Counted from the first letter of the stretch, positions 16,043 through 25,019 are shown. The stretch is DNA of 60,877 bases from Alphaproteobacteria bacterium (GCA_024407875.1 JAKSVT010000010.1:1-60877), one strand, 5' to 3'. Notes: generated from the sequence alone by a model not told the origin. A program made the numbers and translations.

Positions 16043-16645
16043 ATGAAATCGAATTGGAAAGAAATCATAGAATACAGATATAATAAGATAAAATGTGAAT
16101 GCTTTGAAAATATTATTAATTCGTATATTTCAAAAGGAATTATGAGTGATAATCCTAAGATAATACATTGCTTAGGAATTCCTGGTGCTGGCAAAAGTAC
16201 ATTTTGTGATGGTCATAAAGAGATTTGGAAAGATTGTGTGAGAGTTGGTTTTGATGATATTATGGAAAAAATTCCAAATTATCATGAAGATATAAAGAAA
16301 TTCGGAAACAAAATAGCTTTTTCAAATTGGGAAATTCCAGCAAGAATTGTTGGCTATGAACTAATTAAAAGAATTATAAATAATAAAATGAATATGTTGT
16401 TAGATCATGGAGGTCTTAATATAACTCATTTAAATATGGTAAGCTTCTTACAAAAAGAAGGATATAAAATAATAATGTATTATATCCATTGTGATGTTGA
16501 AGAAGCTTTGAAAAGAGCAGAAAAAAGGGAAAAAATTACACTAAGACATACACCAAAAGAAATGATAATTTCTAGATATAAGAAGTTAGAATTGCTTTCA
16601 CAACAGTATAGAGAAATTGTTGATGAATTTTATGATATAGATTAA
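16043..16645 (+). CDS. Zeta-toxin-like P-loop kinase
   Basis: A 200-residue protein with Walker A LGIPGAGKST near residues 46-55, followed by FDDIMEKIPNYHEDI, a mid-region DHGGLN motif and a C-terminal R-rich lid (KRAEKREKITLRHTPKEMIISRYKKL). This arrangement is seen in zeta toxins and small-molecule AAA kinases. No epsilon-type antitoxin gene is adjacent, so it may be a metabolite kinase rather than a toxin. Start ATG 16,043 is preferred to the TTG at 16,028. It ends about 70 bases before tRNA-Pro. Confidence 0.65.
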   Translation: MKSNWKEIIEYRYNKIKCECFENIINSYISKGIMSDNPKIIHCLGIPGAGKSTFCDGHKEIWKDCVRVGFDDIMEKIPNYHEDIKKFGNKIAFSNWEIPARIVGYELIKRIINNKMNMLLDHGGLNITHLNMVSFLQKEGYKIIMYYIHCDVEEALKRAEKREKITLRHTPKEMIISRYKKLELLSQQYREIVDEFYDID

Positions 16646-16673
16646 AAAAAATAAAAAAAATGATTTTTTGTGC

Positions 16674-16701
16674 TTGACAATAATAAAAAAAGTAATATAA
16701 A
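16674..16701 (+). promoter_or_regulatory. Promoter of tRNA-Pro
   Basis: TTGACA (16,674-16,679) and TATAAA (16,696-16,701) are separated by 16 bases and end 13 bases before the tRNA. A perfect -35 box makes this one of the clearest promoters in the window. Confidence 0.75.
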
Positions 16702-16714
16702 TGATACTCGATTA

Positions 16715-16792
16715 CGGGGCGTAGCTCAGCCTGGCTAGAGCGCCAGTTTTGGGAACTGGATGTCGAAGGTTCGAATCCTTTCGCCCCGACCA
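16715..16792 (+). tRNA. tRNA-Pro (TGG anticodon)
   Basis: Full cloverleaf with acceptor CGGGGCG/CGCCCCG, D-arm GTAGCTCAGCCTGGCTAGAGC, anticodon arm CCAGT-TTTGGGA-ACTGG with anticodon TGG, T-arm AAGGTTCGAATCCTT, discriminator A and encoded CCA. Length 78. The downstream AGCCATCCGAAAGGATGGCTTTT stem (about 16,800-16,821) is a terminator. Confidence 0.96.
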
Positions 16793-16797
16793 GTTCC

Positions 16798-16822
16798 AAA
16801 GCCATCCGAAAGGATGGCTTTT
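16798..16822 (+). terminator. Terminator after tRNA-Pro
   Basis: AAAGCCATCC and GGATGGCTTTT form a perfect stem around a GAAA tetraloop, followed by a short T-run, six bases past the tRNA. Confidence 0.85.
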
Positions 16823-16841
16823 CTGTATCTAAGGATTTTTT

Positions 16842-17915
16842 ATGAAGGTTTTAGTTGGTTTAAGTGGTGGTGTAGATAGTGCAACTACAGCATATTTATT
16901 AAAAAATGCAGGATATGATGTTGTCGGTGCAACAATGCGTATTTGGGATAAAAACCAGCAATTTAACTTAGATGAAAAAGCTAAAGGATGTTTTTCTGCT
17001 CATGTTGAAGATGATATTGAAGCTGCAACAAAATTGAGCCGTGAATTAGGAATTCCATATTATGTTTTAGATTGTTCTCAGATATATAGAGAAACTGTTA
17101 TAGAAAATTTTAGGAATGAATATTTAAATGGAAGAACTCCAAATCCATGTGTTTGGTGTAATGCTAAAATTAAATTCGACGCTTTGCCAAAATGTGCTAA
17201 AGAAAATGGAATAGAGTTTGATAAATTTGCAACAGGACATTATGCAAAAATAATTTATAATGAAATATCTAAACGTTATGAATTACATAAAGGTGTAGAT
17301 GCAAAAAAAGATCAATCTTATTTTTTATATAGGCTGTCTCAAGAACAATTATCTAAAGTAATTATGCCTTTAGGGGATAAAACTAAACAAGAAATTAGAG
17401 AAATTGCTTCAAAAGTAGGACTAGTAACTTGTGATAAGCCAGATAGTCAGGATTTTTATTCTGGAGATGTAAACGATATCTTAAAAGCAGAAGATAAAAA
17501 AGGGCGTTTTATAAATAAAGATGGTAAGGTCTTGGGGTATCATAATGGCATTTGGCATTATACTATAGGTCAAAGAAAAGGCTTGGGAGTTTCTGCTGAG
17601 AAACCTCTATATGTATTAGGTTTTGATGTTGAACATAATGATGTTATTCTTGGTTTTGAAGATGAAAATGTTCGTCATAAATTAATAGCTAGACAATTTG
17701 TTTGGTCAAGTGTTGATGAACAAATTGACATTAATTGTTTTGCAAAGATTCGTTCAACACAACAACCTACACCTGTAAATTTAAAGAAAATAGATGATGG
17801 TACATATGAAATTGAATTTGAATTAGTTCAAAGAGGTATAGCATCAGGTCAATCTATAGTTTTATACAAAGACGATTTGGTTTTAGGTGGTGGAATTATT
17901 GAAAAATCAGAATAG
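16842..17915 (+). CDS. mnmA: tRNA-specific 2-thiouridylase MnmA, variant lacking the second cysteine
   Basis: A 357-residue enzyme that thiolates U34 of Lys, Glu and Gln tRNAs. The PP-loop motif GLSGGVDSA (residues 7-14), PNPCVWCN with Cys103 and Cys106, the GHYA and KDQSYFLY blocks and the GQRKGLG motif are all present. The position of the second catalytic cysteine (C199 in E. coli, within the DSxxxCF block) reads DSQDFYSG, so Tyr206 replaces it; Cys197 lies nine residues earlier. Such SQDF-type sequences occur in other MnmA lineages and may use a different sulfur route. Expected length and a good ATG (AAGGATTTTTTATG). Confidence 0.92.
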   Translation: MKVLVGLSGGVDSATTAYLLKNAGYDVVGATMRIWDKNQQFNLDEKAKGCFSAHVEDDIEAATKLSRELGIPYYVLDCSQIYRETVIENFRNEYLNGRTPNPCVWCNAKIKFDALPKCAKENGIEFDKFATGHYAKIIYNEISKRYELHKGVDAKKDQSYFLYRLSQEQLSKVIMPLGDKTKQEIREIASKVGLVTCDKPDSQDFYSGDVNDILKAEDKKGRFINKDGKVLGYHNGIWHYTIGQRKGLGVSAEKPLYVLGFDVEHNDVILGFEDENVRHKLIARQFVWSSVDEQIDINCFAKIRSTQQPTPVNLKKIDDGTYEIEFELVQRGIASGQSIVLYKDDLVLGGGIIEKSE

Positions 17916-17916
17916 A

Positions 17917-17948
17917 AAAATCCCTTTAGTTTGAACTAAAGGGATTTT
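17917..17948. terminator. Bidirectional terminator between mnmA and the metallopeptidase gene
   Basis: A perfect 15-bp stem (AAAATCCCTTTAGTT / AACTAAAGGGATTTT) with a two-base centre, A-run before and T-run after, can end transcription from both convergent genes. Confidence 0.9.
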
Positions 17949-17974
17949 AACAACAAAGGAGAACTCGAAAATAA

Positions 17975-18991
17975 TTAACGGCCTTGACGACCTTTTGCAG
18001 CTTTTGAAACTGCTTGAGCATTGTTTCTGCTCTTTGCTAATTTCATTTCTTGTGCAATAGTTGTATATGTACCGTCTTCATGTGATACATGAATCTTATC
18101 TAATTCTAATTTTTCGTATCCACGACCTGTTTTACGTGTGTATGGGAGCATCATGCTAACAATTTTCTTTGCTTGTTTTTCGTTAACATTTAAATGTTCA
18201 GCATCTTCTAACAACTTTGGATTTTGAACATAGCATTCACCTTTAGAATTGATGCAGAGCTTTTCAGCCATCTTCTTAATATCCATACTGTGTTGGAAAT
18301 ATTGAGGATCACCGTCTTTTACAATTTCACTCATAAAATCAATGTATTGGTTAGCGTATCCTGGTTTTACAGGTAAGTTTACCCATTCCATTAATGCAGC
18401 GCTACGAGCTTTATCCCAATCGTGAGATTTATCAAATTCTTTTTCAAAAGCTGTTGACATTGGAGCATATGCTGTTTTTTGATGAGCTTCAAAAATTGAT
18501 CTGTCGCCCATTTCTAACATTTCGTGTGCTAATACACATTCTGCTGCGCAAGCATCAGCTTCAATTAAGAAACCATTCTTTAACAATGTACCAGGAACCA
18601 TATCTGGAGATGTGTTTGTCATGATAGAGTCTTGACGTGCGTGACGGATCTCATGGACTAATGTGATTGCTAAATCTTCATCTGAATACTTTGGAGAAAT
18701 AGCTACGCGGTTTTCATCTGGTGAGAAATATCCATAATATGGCATTTCTTCAAAACCTAATCCTGAACCTTTTTCGTCTAAAAAAGCTAAAGTTTCACGT
18801 CCAATTTTGGTTTTCTTTAACATTCCTTTTAGCTTTTCCATTCTTTCTGGAGAAGCATCAGATTTTGTTTTTGATTTTTTTGCAAAAACAGCATTTAAAG
18901 ACTTGTCTTCATTTGACATTACTACTGGACGACCACCAGCTTGAAAACTACGAATAGGTCCTTTTGCCATAAAATCTTCATACATTGTCAT
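17975..18991 (-). CDS. Putative zinc metallopeptidase (HExxH) of unknown family
   Basis: A 338-residue protein without signal peptide or membrane helix. The zinc-peptidase motif LVHEIRHARQD places H113, E114 and H117; a downstream EADACAAECVLAHEM segment may give the third ligand. Related DUF6782-like proteins are known from uncultured alphaproteobacteria, but the substrate is not. It has better-than-average codon use for this genome, suggesting solid expression. Monocistronic, convergent with mnmA and sharing its terminator. The N-terminus (MAKGPIRSFQAGGRPVV) could start at the second methionine. Confidence 0.65.
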   Translation of the reverse strand: MTMYEDFMAKGPIRSFQAGGRPVVMSNEDKSLNAVFAKKSKTKSDASPERMEKLKGMLKKTKIGRETLAFLDEKGSGLGFEEMPYYGYFSPDENRVAISPKYSDEDLAITLVHEIRHARQDSIMTNTSPDMVPGTLLKNGFLIEADACAAECVLAHEMLEMGDRSIFEAHQKTAYAPMSTAFEKEFDKSHDWDKARSAALMEWVNLPVKPGYANQYIDFMSEIVKDGDPQYFQHSMDIKKMAEKLCINSKGECYVQNPKLLEDAEHLNVNEKQAKKIVSMMLPYTRKTGRGYEKLELDKIHVSHEDGTYTTIAQEMKLAKSRNNAQAVSKAAKGRQGR

Positions 18992-19198
18992 ATTAATAGA
19001 ATCCTTCTAAAGTTTTTTTTTGTTTTATACTATTTATGAAATAAAAACGCTTTTTTGTCAATATTTTTCTCTAAATAATATCGAAAAAAATGAAATTTCC
19101 TTTATGTAGAGGGTAAATTAAATAAAATATATAATTTGACAAAAAACAAAAATATTTCTATTAAACAAGGTGTTTTTATAAATTTTAGAGAGTAAACT

Positions 19199-19654
19199 AT
19201 GAAATCAATTATTAAAATATATAAAGTAATAGAAAATTTTTGGTTCGATAAGATAAATGAAAAATTGCGTTTTTTACTAGTAGGTGGATTTAACACTGTT
19301 ATATCTTATGCAATTTTCTTTGCATTAGTTGAAATATTTAAAATTTATTATAATTACTCTCTAGTTATTCAATTTGTAATAACTGTAAATATTTCAATTG
19401 CAACAATGCGTTATTACGTTTTTCATAAGGTGTCAGGATTTTGGATTGATTATGTAAGAGGGTGGACTTCTTATGGAGTTATGTTCTTGATAAATGCTCC
19501 AGCTTTAAATGTTTTGATTATATTTGGACATATTAAACCTGTTGTTGCACAAGCTTTGTATTTGGTTATTTCAACTATTATGACATTCTTTATTCATAAG
19601 TATTTTTCATTTAGAAAAGCTAATATTAAAAATATTGATGATAATAATAAATAA
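19199..19654 (+). CDS. GtrA-family membrane protein
   Basis: A 151-residue protein with four membrane helices. The GtrA signature is recognisable: KLRFLLVGGFNTVISYAIFFALVE at residues 21-44 and a C-terminal STIMTFFIHKYFSFRK. GtrA/DPMS-like proteins flip or assist transfer of lipid-linked sugars in glycan assembly. No sugar transferase operon is adjacent, so the substrate is unknown. GAGAG lies before the ATG. It stands between the metallopeptidase and the rpsF operon. Confidence 0.8.
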   Translation: MKSIIKIYKVIENFWFDKINEKLRFLLVGGFNTVISYAIFFALVEIFKIYYNYSLVIQFVITVNISIATMRYYVFHKVSGFWIDYVRGWTSYGVMFLINAPALNVLIIFGHIKPVVAQALYLVISTIMTFFIHKYFSFRKANIKNIDDNNK

Positions 19655-19657
19655 GAC

Positions 19658-19795
19658 TTGCTTAATATAAAAAATAGAGTATATTGAAAGCTCCGTTTAC
19701 TCCTTGCCGATTAACGGGTCGGCTATGTCCCTTGGGGAATATTCATGGGGAATATTTCTTGACATGGGAATGAGATAAGCCAAAAGGAGAAAATT
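19658..19795 (+). promoter_or_regulatory. Promoter and structured leader of the rpsF operon
   Basis: TTGCTT (19,658-19,663) and TATATT (19,680-19,685) with 16-base spacing form the promoter. The 100-base leader has a GCCGA/TCGGC hairpin at 19,706-19,723 and a direct repeat GGGGAATATT at 19,734 and 19,747. In many bacteria the S6:S18 complex binds a CCG-containing leader hairpin and represses this operon; the position suits such an element, but I cannot confirm the consensus fold. Confidence 0.5.
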
Positions 19796-20176
19796 ATGGC
19801 TTTATATGAAAACGTGTTTATTGCACGTCAAGATATTGCTGCTGCTCAAGTAAATGCTTTGAGCGAACGTTATGAAAACGTTATTAAAGAAAATGGCGGC
19901 AAAGTTACAAAAAAAGAAGACTGGGGCTTGAGAGCTCTCGCTTATCGTATGAACAAGAACCGTAAAGGTTACTATGTAATGTTCAACATTGATGCACCTG
20001 CAAAAGCTATCGTTGAAATGGAACGCCAAATGCGTTTTGATGAAGACGTTATTCGCTATTTGACAGTTCGCGTAGACGAATTGGAAGAAGGTCCATCAGC
20101 CATGAAGTCCTCTAAGGAAAAAGAATTAAAGGGTCATGGTAAGAGATTCGATGAAGATGAAAGTGAGGAATTCTAA
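19796..20176 (+). CDS. rpsF: 30S ribosomal protein S6
   Basis: A 126-residue S6: [11 protein letters not shown] at the start, [26 protein letters not shown] and the [18 protein letters not shown] block are typical. It binds S18 on the small-subunit platform. The C-terminal tail from residue 100 is charged ([22 protein letters not shown]), as in many alphaproteobacteria. AGGAG lies 7 bases upstream, and the TAA overlaps the rpsR ATG by one base. Confidence 0.98.
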   Translation: MALYENVFIARQDIAAAQVNALSERYENVIKENGGKVTKKEDWGLRALAYRMNKNRKGYYVMFNIDAPAKAIVEMERQMRFDEDVIRYLTVRVDELEEGPSAMKSSKEKELKGHGKRFDEDESEEF

Positions 20177-20412
20177 TGGCTACAGTAGTTCGTCGTCCAT
20201 TCTTCCGTCGTCGTAAAGCATGTCCGTTTGCATCTGCTGACGCACCGAAGATTGATTATAAAGATATTAAGTTATTACAACGTTTCATTTCTGAACGTGG
20301 TAAAATTGTTCCAAGTCGTATCACAGCTGTTTCTGCAAAGAAACAACGTGAATTAGCAAAAGCTATTAAGCGTGCTCGCTTCTTGGGTTTATTACCATAT
20401 GTTATGGATTAA
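20176..20412 (+). CDS. rpsR: 30S ribosomal protein S18
   Basis: A 78-residue S18 with [37 protein letters not shown] and a basic [12 protein letters not shown] end. Translationally coupled to rpsF by a one-base overlap and followed 18 bases later by rplI. The single cysteine in KACPF is conserved in this type. Confidence 0.98.
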   Translation: MATVVRRPFFRRRKACPFASADAPKIDYKDIKLLQRFISERGKIVPSRITAVSAKKQRELAKAIKRARFLGLLPYVMD

Positions 20413-20430
20413 TGAGTGGGAGAAATAAAA

Positions 20431-20964
20431 ATGGAAGTTATCTTACTCGAAAGAATCGAACGTTTGGGCCAAATGGGTGATGTTGTTAAGGTAAAACCTG
20501 GTTATGCTCGTAACTATTTGTTACCACAATCAAAAGCTTTACGTTCAACAAAAGAAAATATGGCTATTTTCGAATCACGTAAAGTTCAATTAGAAGCTCA
20601 AAACTTGAAACGTAAAGAAGAAGCTGAAAATGTAGCTAAGAAGATGAATGGCTTGAAGTTAGTTATCATTCGTCAAGCTGCAGAAACAGGTCAATTGTAT
20701 GGTTCTGTTACAGGTCGTGATGTTCGCGATGCTATTCGTGATGCTGGTTTCTCAGTAGAACGCCGTCAAGTAATGTTAGACCAACCTTTCAAAGAAGTTG
20801 GCGATTACAAAGTACGCGTTGTATTACATCCAGATGTAGACCAAACAGTTGCTATTACAGTAGCTCGTTCAGTTGAAGAAGCTGAACGTAATGCTAAAAT
20901 TGCTGCTAAAGCTGCTGCTGAAGCTGCAAAGAAAGCAGAAGTTGCTCCTGTTGCAACAGTCTAA
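20431..20964 (+). CDS. rplI: 50S ribosomal protein L9
   Basis: A 177-residue L9. The N-terminal domain has MEVILLERIERLGQMGDVVKVKPGYARNYLLP, the long connecting helix follows (about residues 40-75), and the C-terminal domain contains GQLYGSVTGRDVRDAI. The tail is Ala/Lys/Glu-rich. The ATG at 20,431, preceded by GGGAG, gives the canonical MEVILLE start; a GTG at 20,416 would add five residues and destroy that match. Confidence 0.98.
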   Translation: MEVILLERIERLGQMGDVVKVKPGYARNYLLPQSKALRSTKENMAIFESRKVQLEAQNLKRKEEAENVAKKMNGLKLVIIRQAAETGQLYGSVTGRDVRDAIRDAGFSVERRQVMLDQPFKEVGDYKVRVVLHPDVDQTVAITVARSVEEAERNAKIAAKAAAEAAKKAEVAPVATV

Positions 20965-20982
20965 GCTTTATTAAAATAATAG

Positions 20983-21024
20983 TGGCGGGGAGATGATACT
21001 TTTTTGTTTCCTCGCCATTTTTTT
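20983..21024 (+). terminator. Terminator of the rpsF-rpsR-rplI operon
   Basis: TGGCGGGGA pairs with TCCTCGCCA across an 18-base loop, followed by seven T. dnaB begins 30 bases later, so termination may be partial. Confidence 0.8.
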
Positions 21025-21054
21025 ATCTATGATTATTGATTGTGGAGAATATTT

Positions 21055-22527
21055 ATGGAAGATAAAAATAATTTAGTTAATGATATGCCTCATACTTTTG
21101 AAGCCGAACAGGCTTTATTAGCATCTATTATTATGAATCCTACTTCACAATTTGTATCTAATATTACAGGTTTTTTAAAAGCCGATCATTTTTATGGAAC
21201 TGTCAATGCTGAAATCTATTCAGCTATTATGAGATTAAGAGATAATGGCACAGCTGTAAATCCTGTTATCCTTAATGAATATTTACAAAATAATGAAATC
21301 TATAAGAATGCAGGCGGTATTCAATATATTACAGATTTAGTTAAAAATGTTTTGCCAACAACAAGTCTTGAAGAAATGGCAAAATTAATTGCTGATAGAG
21401 CTTTAAGAAGAAGTTTAATTGGTTTGTGTACAAAAGTTACTAGTGAAGCTTATACAATTGACATGGACCATTCAGCAACAGATGTTATGCAAAATGCTGA
21501 AAAAGAAATTTATTTATTAAGTGAAAATGGCGTAAAAAAAGATAATATGAAGCCATTTAGATCAGCTGTTAGTAGAGCTTTCGAGGTTATTACAGAAGCA
21601 GTTGAAAGAGGAACTGGAATTAGAGGTGTTTCTACAGGTTTTAAAGATTTAGATAATGTTATTGGCGGTTTAAATAAAACAGATTTGTTAATTATTGGTG
21701 GCCGACCAGGTATGGGTAAAACAGCATTTGTTACTAATATTGCTTTTAATGTTGCAAATTCATTTAGATTATATAATCAAGACGTTAATGCAGAAAAACA
21801 AACTGTTGTATTTTTCTCTTTAGAAATGTCTGCTGATCAATTAGCTACTCGTATTTTATCACAAGAAGTTCAGATTTCTATGTCTGATATGTTAAAAGGA
21901 AAACTAAACCAAGATCAAGTTCAACAAATTAGTGTTTGTTCAACTGAATTGGATGAATTGCCTTTATATATTGATGATACTCCAGGTATTACAATCTCTG
22001 AAATTAAAAGTAGATGTAGACAAATTAAACATAAACAAGGATTAGGTCTTGTTATTATCGATTATTTACAATTGGTTGATTGTAAAGATTCTGGATATAG
22101 AGGACAAAAAACTCAAGAAATTACAGAATTAACAAGACAATTAAAAATTATGGCAAAAGAATTGAATGTTCCTGTTATTGTTTTATCACAATTAAATCGT
22201 TCTTTAGAAAAACAAGACGATAAGCGTCCAGGTCTTGCTGATTTGCGTGATTCTGGATCTATCGAACAAGATGCTGACGTTGTTATGTTTGTTCATCGTG
22301 AATATTATTTTATTCAAAATAAAGAAGCTGATACAAAATTACAAACAGAAAAAGAAAGTGAATTTATAAAACGTAAAGAAGAGCTAGAACGAAAAAAAGT
22401 TGAAACTAAAAATCTAGCAGAAATTGTTGTTGCAAAAAATCGTCATGGCGGTCGTGAAAACGTTAAACTTTCATTTGTTGGTGAATATACACGTTTTGGA
22501 GATTATGTTGACGTCTCTCAATTCTAA
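21055..22527 (+). CDS. dnaB: Replicative DNA helicase DnaB
   Basis: A 490-residue hexameric helicase. The N-terminal domain (PHTFEAEQALLASIIMN) is followed by the RecA-like motor with Walker A IGGRPGMGKTAF, Walker B LVIIDYLQLV, and the arginine-finger region GQKTQEITELTRQLKIMAKEL; LSQLNRSLEKQDDKRPGLADLRDSGSIEQDAD is intact. It follows rplI as in many bacteria. ATG 21,055 has GGAG 8 bases upstream, better than the upstream TTG. No intein is present. Confidence 0.98.
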   Translation: MEDKNNLVNDMPHTFEAEQALLASIIMNPTSQFVSNITGFLKADHFYGTVNAEIYSAIMRLRDNGTAVNPVILNEYLQNNEIYKNAGGIQYITDLVKNVLPTTSLEEMAKLIADRALRRSLIGLCTKVTSEAYTIDMDHSATDVMQNAEKEIYLLSENGVKKDNMKPFRSAVSRAFEVITEAVERGTGIRGVSTGFKDLDNVIGGLNKTDLLIIGGRPGMGKTAFVTNIAFNVANSFRLYNQDVNAEKQTVVFFSLEMSADQLATRILSQEVQISMSDMLKGKLNQDQVQQISVCSTELDELPLYIDDTPGITISEIKSRCRQIKHKQGLGLVIIDYLQLVDCKDSGYRGQKTQEITELTRQLKIMAKELNVPVIVLSQLNRSLEKQDDKRPGLADLRDSGSIEQDADVVMFVHREYYFIQNKEADTKLQTEKESEFIKRKEELERKKVETKNLAEIVVAKNRHGGRENVKLSFVGEYTRFGDYVDVSQF

Positions 22528-22573
22528 GTATAAAATACACACTATTAGTTAATCTAATCTAAGGATGTTTTTT

Positions 22574-23737
22574 ATGTTGTCTGTAGGTGGTTATTTTTTA
22601 TTTAGTTTAATAAGCTTTATAATAGCAGCGAGTGTTCTTATTGGATTTTATTTTTGTAAAGAACATTCTGAAATAATGAGCTTTAATATATATGATGAAA
22701 ATGTTGGTTTCCGCCAATGTAGTTATATTGTTACTTTTCTAATTATTATATTATCTGTTGCTTGGTATTTTATTTCACCAAATGGAAGCAAATTAAATAG
22801 TGTAGAAAATTTAGCTTTTGTTGTAAGTGCGCTATTACTAATGCTTATGGGATTAATTCCATGTGGTAAAAAATGTTCTAAAATAATAGTGCCTATTTTA
22901 GAATTTGGAATTTTCTTCATCGGAATTTATTGTTATATTGTGCCAGAACGTGATTTAACTTTTAAACTAATCTCAGTTTTTAGCTGCTTTGCTTTATATA
23001 AGTTTATGGGTATTTATGAAAAATATTCAGTTGTTATATATTCTCAAGGTTTATCAATAGCACTACCTTTGTTTGTTGCAGCTTTGTTGCCAGAGATTTC
23101 ATCTCCTATTATGCCATTTGTTCAATTAGGGGGCTTAATATTTGTTGTTTGTTCTGCAATATTACCATTCTCTGTTTATTATCATGTAGAATTGTCTTTA
23201 GAAAAGCCTTTGGTGAATTTAATAAATGGTATGATTGTTTTGATAGCTTTATTTGTTGCTAAAATAAATAGTTCTACAAGTGCAGTTTTATTAATTTCAT
23301 ATCCTGTTTTTGAGATTTTGTTTTTAATTTGTCTTTTGTTACATAAATTATTCCATTTTGATTTTAAGCAAAAAACATATTTATTATTAGATATATTAGG
23401 TAGCTATGGAGCATCTGATGCTCAAAAAGCAATATTTGTGTTTAAGAGAAGTGTTTTGTTTAGCAGTTTATTCTTATTCTCAATTTGGAATAAAGAATTT
23501 CAACCAATGCTAAGAGGATTGTATTTTGTCATAGTTGTACGTTTCTGTTATAGATTTTTAAATCCAGAAGCTGCTCAAGCTTCATTTAGATCTTTGTTTA
23601 GGCAAATGAAAAATGATTTAAAAACAGGACTTAATGAAACAAATGCAGCTTATGAAAGATTAAAAGAAAAACATTTTAATAAAAAAGAAGAAAATTTAGA
23701 AAATAAAGAATTGAAAGATGATGAAAATGACGCCTGA
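22574..23737 (+). CDS. Polytopic membrane protein of unknown function
   Basis: A 387-residue protein with about ten hydrophobic helices spread over residues 1-330, then a charged coiled C-terminus (KHFNKKEENLENKELKDDENDA). I recognise no motif. The ATG at 22,574 is preferred over 22,565 because AAGGA lies 8 bases before it. The last 20 bases overlap the rsmB start, so the two are co-transcribed. Possible roles such as transporter or envelope scaffold are guesses. Confidence 0.6.
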   Translation: MLSVGGYFLFSLISFIIAASVLIGFYFCKEHSEIMSFNIYDENVGFRQCSYIVTFLIIILSVAWYFISPNGSKLNSVENLAFVVSALLLMLMGLIPCGKKCSKIIVPILEFGIFFIGIYCYIVPERDLTFKLISVFSCFALYKFMGIYEKYSVVIYSQGLSIALPLFVAALLPEISSPIMPFVQLGGLIFVVCSAILPFSVYYHVELSLEKPLVNLINGMIVLIALFVAKINSSTSAVLLISYPVFEILFLICLLLHKLFHFDFKQKTYLLLDILGSYGASDAQKAIFVFKRSVLFSSLFLFSIWNKEFQPMLRGLYFVIVVRFCYRFLNPEAAQASFRSLFRQMKNDLKTGLNETNAAYERLKEKHFNKKEENLENKELKDDENDA

Positions 23738-25019
23738 GTTAAAAACGCGTTTTTTAAGTGCTACTTTATTAAATATTATTATTCGACAAAATGGTGGCTT
23801 AGAAGAAGAATTCGCTCGGGTAATGGCTGAGATGGATAAATCGTCTCCTTTAGAACAAAGAGATAGGATGTTTGTTCGCTTGCTCTTAACAACGACGTTG
23901 AGACGTTTAGGCCAAATAGATGATATTTTATCTAAATTTTTAAAGAAAAAACCGGATGCTGTATATGTTGTAGATTTACTGCGTTTAGCTGTTGCTCAAA
24001 TATTATTTTTAAAAACTCCAGCTCATGCTAGTGTTAATACAACAGTTGATTTGGTGAAACAAAGTAAATTTAAAGGTTTTGCTGGTTTGGTAAATGCCGT
24101 TTTGCATAATGTAATTAGACAAGGAAATTCTATATTAGAAAAGCAAAATAGTGCTGAATTAAATACACCAAAATGGTTGTTAAAAATTTGGCAAGAGGAA
24201 TATGGTGTTATAGAAGCAGACAATATTGCAGATTGTTCCTTGGAAGAAGCTCCTTTAGATTTTACTGTTAAAGAAGACCCTGTTAAATGGGCTACTGAAT
24301 TAGGCGGTATTGTTATGCCAAATGGAACTGTTAGACGAAATAAAAATGCCGTTGTTCCAGAATTAAATGGTTTTAAAGAAGGATCTTGGTGGGTACAAGA
24401 TTTGTCAGCATCTATGCCTGCAAGATTATTTAAAGATATTAATGGCAAAAAAGTTGCTGATGTTTGTGCAGCTCCTGGTGGAAAAACTGCACAGTTGATT
24501 TGTTTCGGAGCTAATGTTACTGCTATCGATATTTCAAAAAATAGAATTAAAAGACTTCAAGAAAATTTATCAAGACTTGGATTTAATGCAGAAATTTGTG
24601 TTGAGGATGCATTAAAATGGGTTGAAAATCAAAAAGAAAATTCTTGGGATGCTATTTTGTTAGATGCTCCATGTTCAGCAACAGGAACTTTAAGAAGACA
24701 CCCTGATGTAGTGTTACATAGAAGTGAAAAGGATATTGATAGATTATCAAGCTTACAAAAAGAATTACTTCTTAAGATGCATAAAGTTCTTAAGAAAAAT
24801 GGAACGTTAGTTTATTGCGTATGTTCTATTATTCCCAAAGAAGGAAGATTGTTAATAGATGAAATTGAAAAAGAAAATCTGTTTAAAAGAATTCCTTTAT
24901 CAAGTGAAGTTCCTAATGAAATGATTTCTAAAAATGGTGATTTAACAATTTTACCAACTTTGTATAAACAATTTGGTGGCTGCGATGGTTTCTATGCAGC
25001 AAGACTTAAGAAAATTTAG
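23718..25019 (+). CDS. rsmB: 16S rRNA m5C967 methyltransferase RsmB
   Basis: A 433-residue enzyme with an N-terminal NusB-like RNA-binding domain (about residues 1-140; LRLAVAQILFLKTPAHASVNTTVDLVK) and a SAM-dependent catalytic domain. Motif I is VADVCAAPGGKTAQL, motif IV LLDAPCSATGTLRRHPDV and motif VI VYCVCSI, the last two holding the catalytic and release cysteines. It overlaps the preceding membrane protein gene by 20 bases. A second RsmB-type enzyme without the full NusB domain is at 33,328. Confidence 0.93.
   Translation: MMKMTPELKTRFLSATLLNIIIRQNGGLEEEFARVMAEMDKSSPLEQRDRMFVRLLLTTTLRRLGQIDDILSKFLKKKPDAVYVVDLLRLAVAQILFLKTPAHASVNTTVDLVKQSKFKGFAGLVNAVLHNVIRQGNSILEKQNSAELNTPKWLLKIWQEEYGVIEADNIADCSLEEAPLDFTVKEDPVKWATELGGIVMPNGTVRRNKNAVVPELNGFKEGSWWVQDLSASMPARLFKDINGKKVADVCAAPGGKTAQLICFGANVTAIDISKNRIKRLQENLSRLGFNAEICVEDALKWVENQKENSWDAILLDAPCSATGTLRRHPDVVLHRSEKDIDRLSSLQKELLLKMHKVLKKNGTLVYCVCSIIPKEGRLLIDEIEKENLFKRIPLSSEVPNEMISKNGDLTILPTLYKQFGGCDGFYAARLKKI

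Noticed and set aside
16043-16645. Zeta-epsilon toxin-antitoxin pair
   Set aside because: The kinase resembles zeta toxins but no antitoxin gene is adjacent on either side, so I keep only the kinase call.
16572-16805. Reverse-strand frame of 77 residues starting MALELVGAKGFEPSTS
   Set aside because: This is the well-known false translation of the antisense of a tRNA, here tRNA-Pro.
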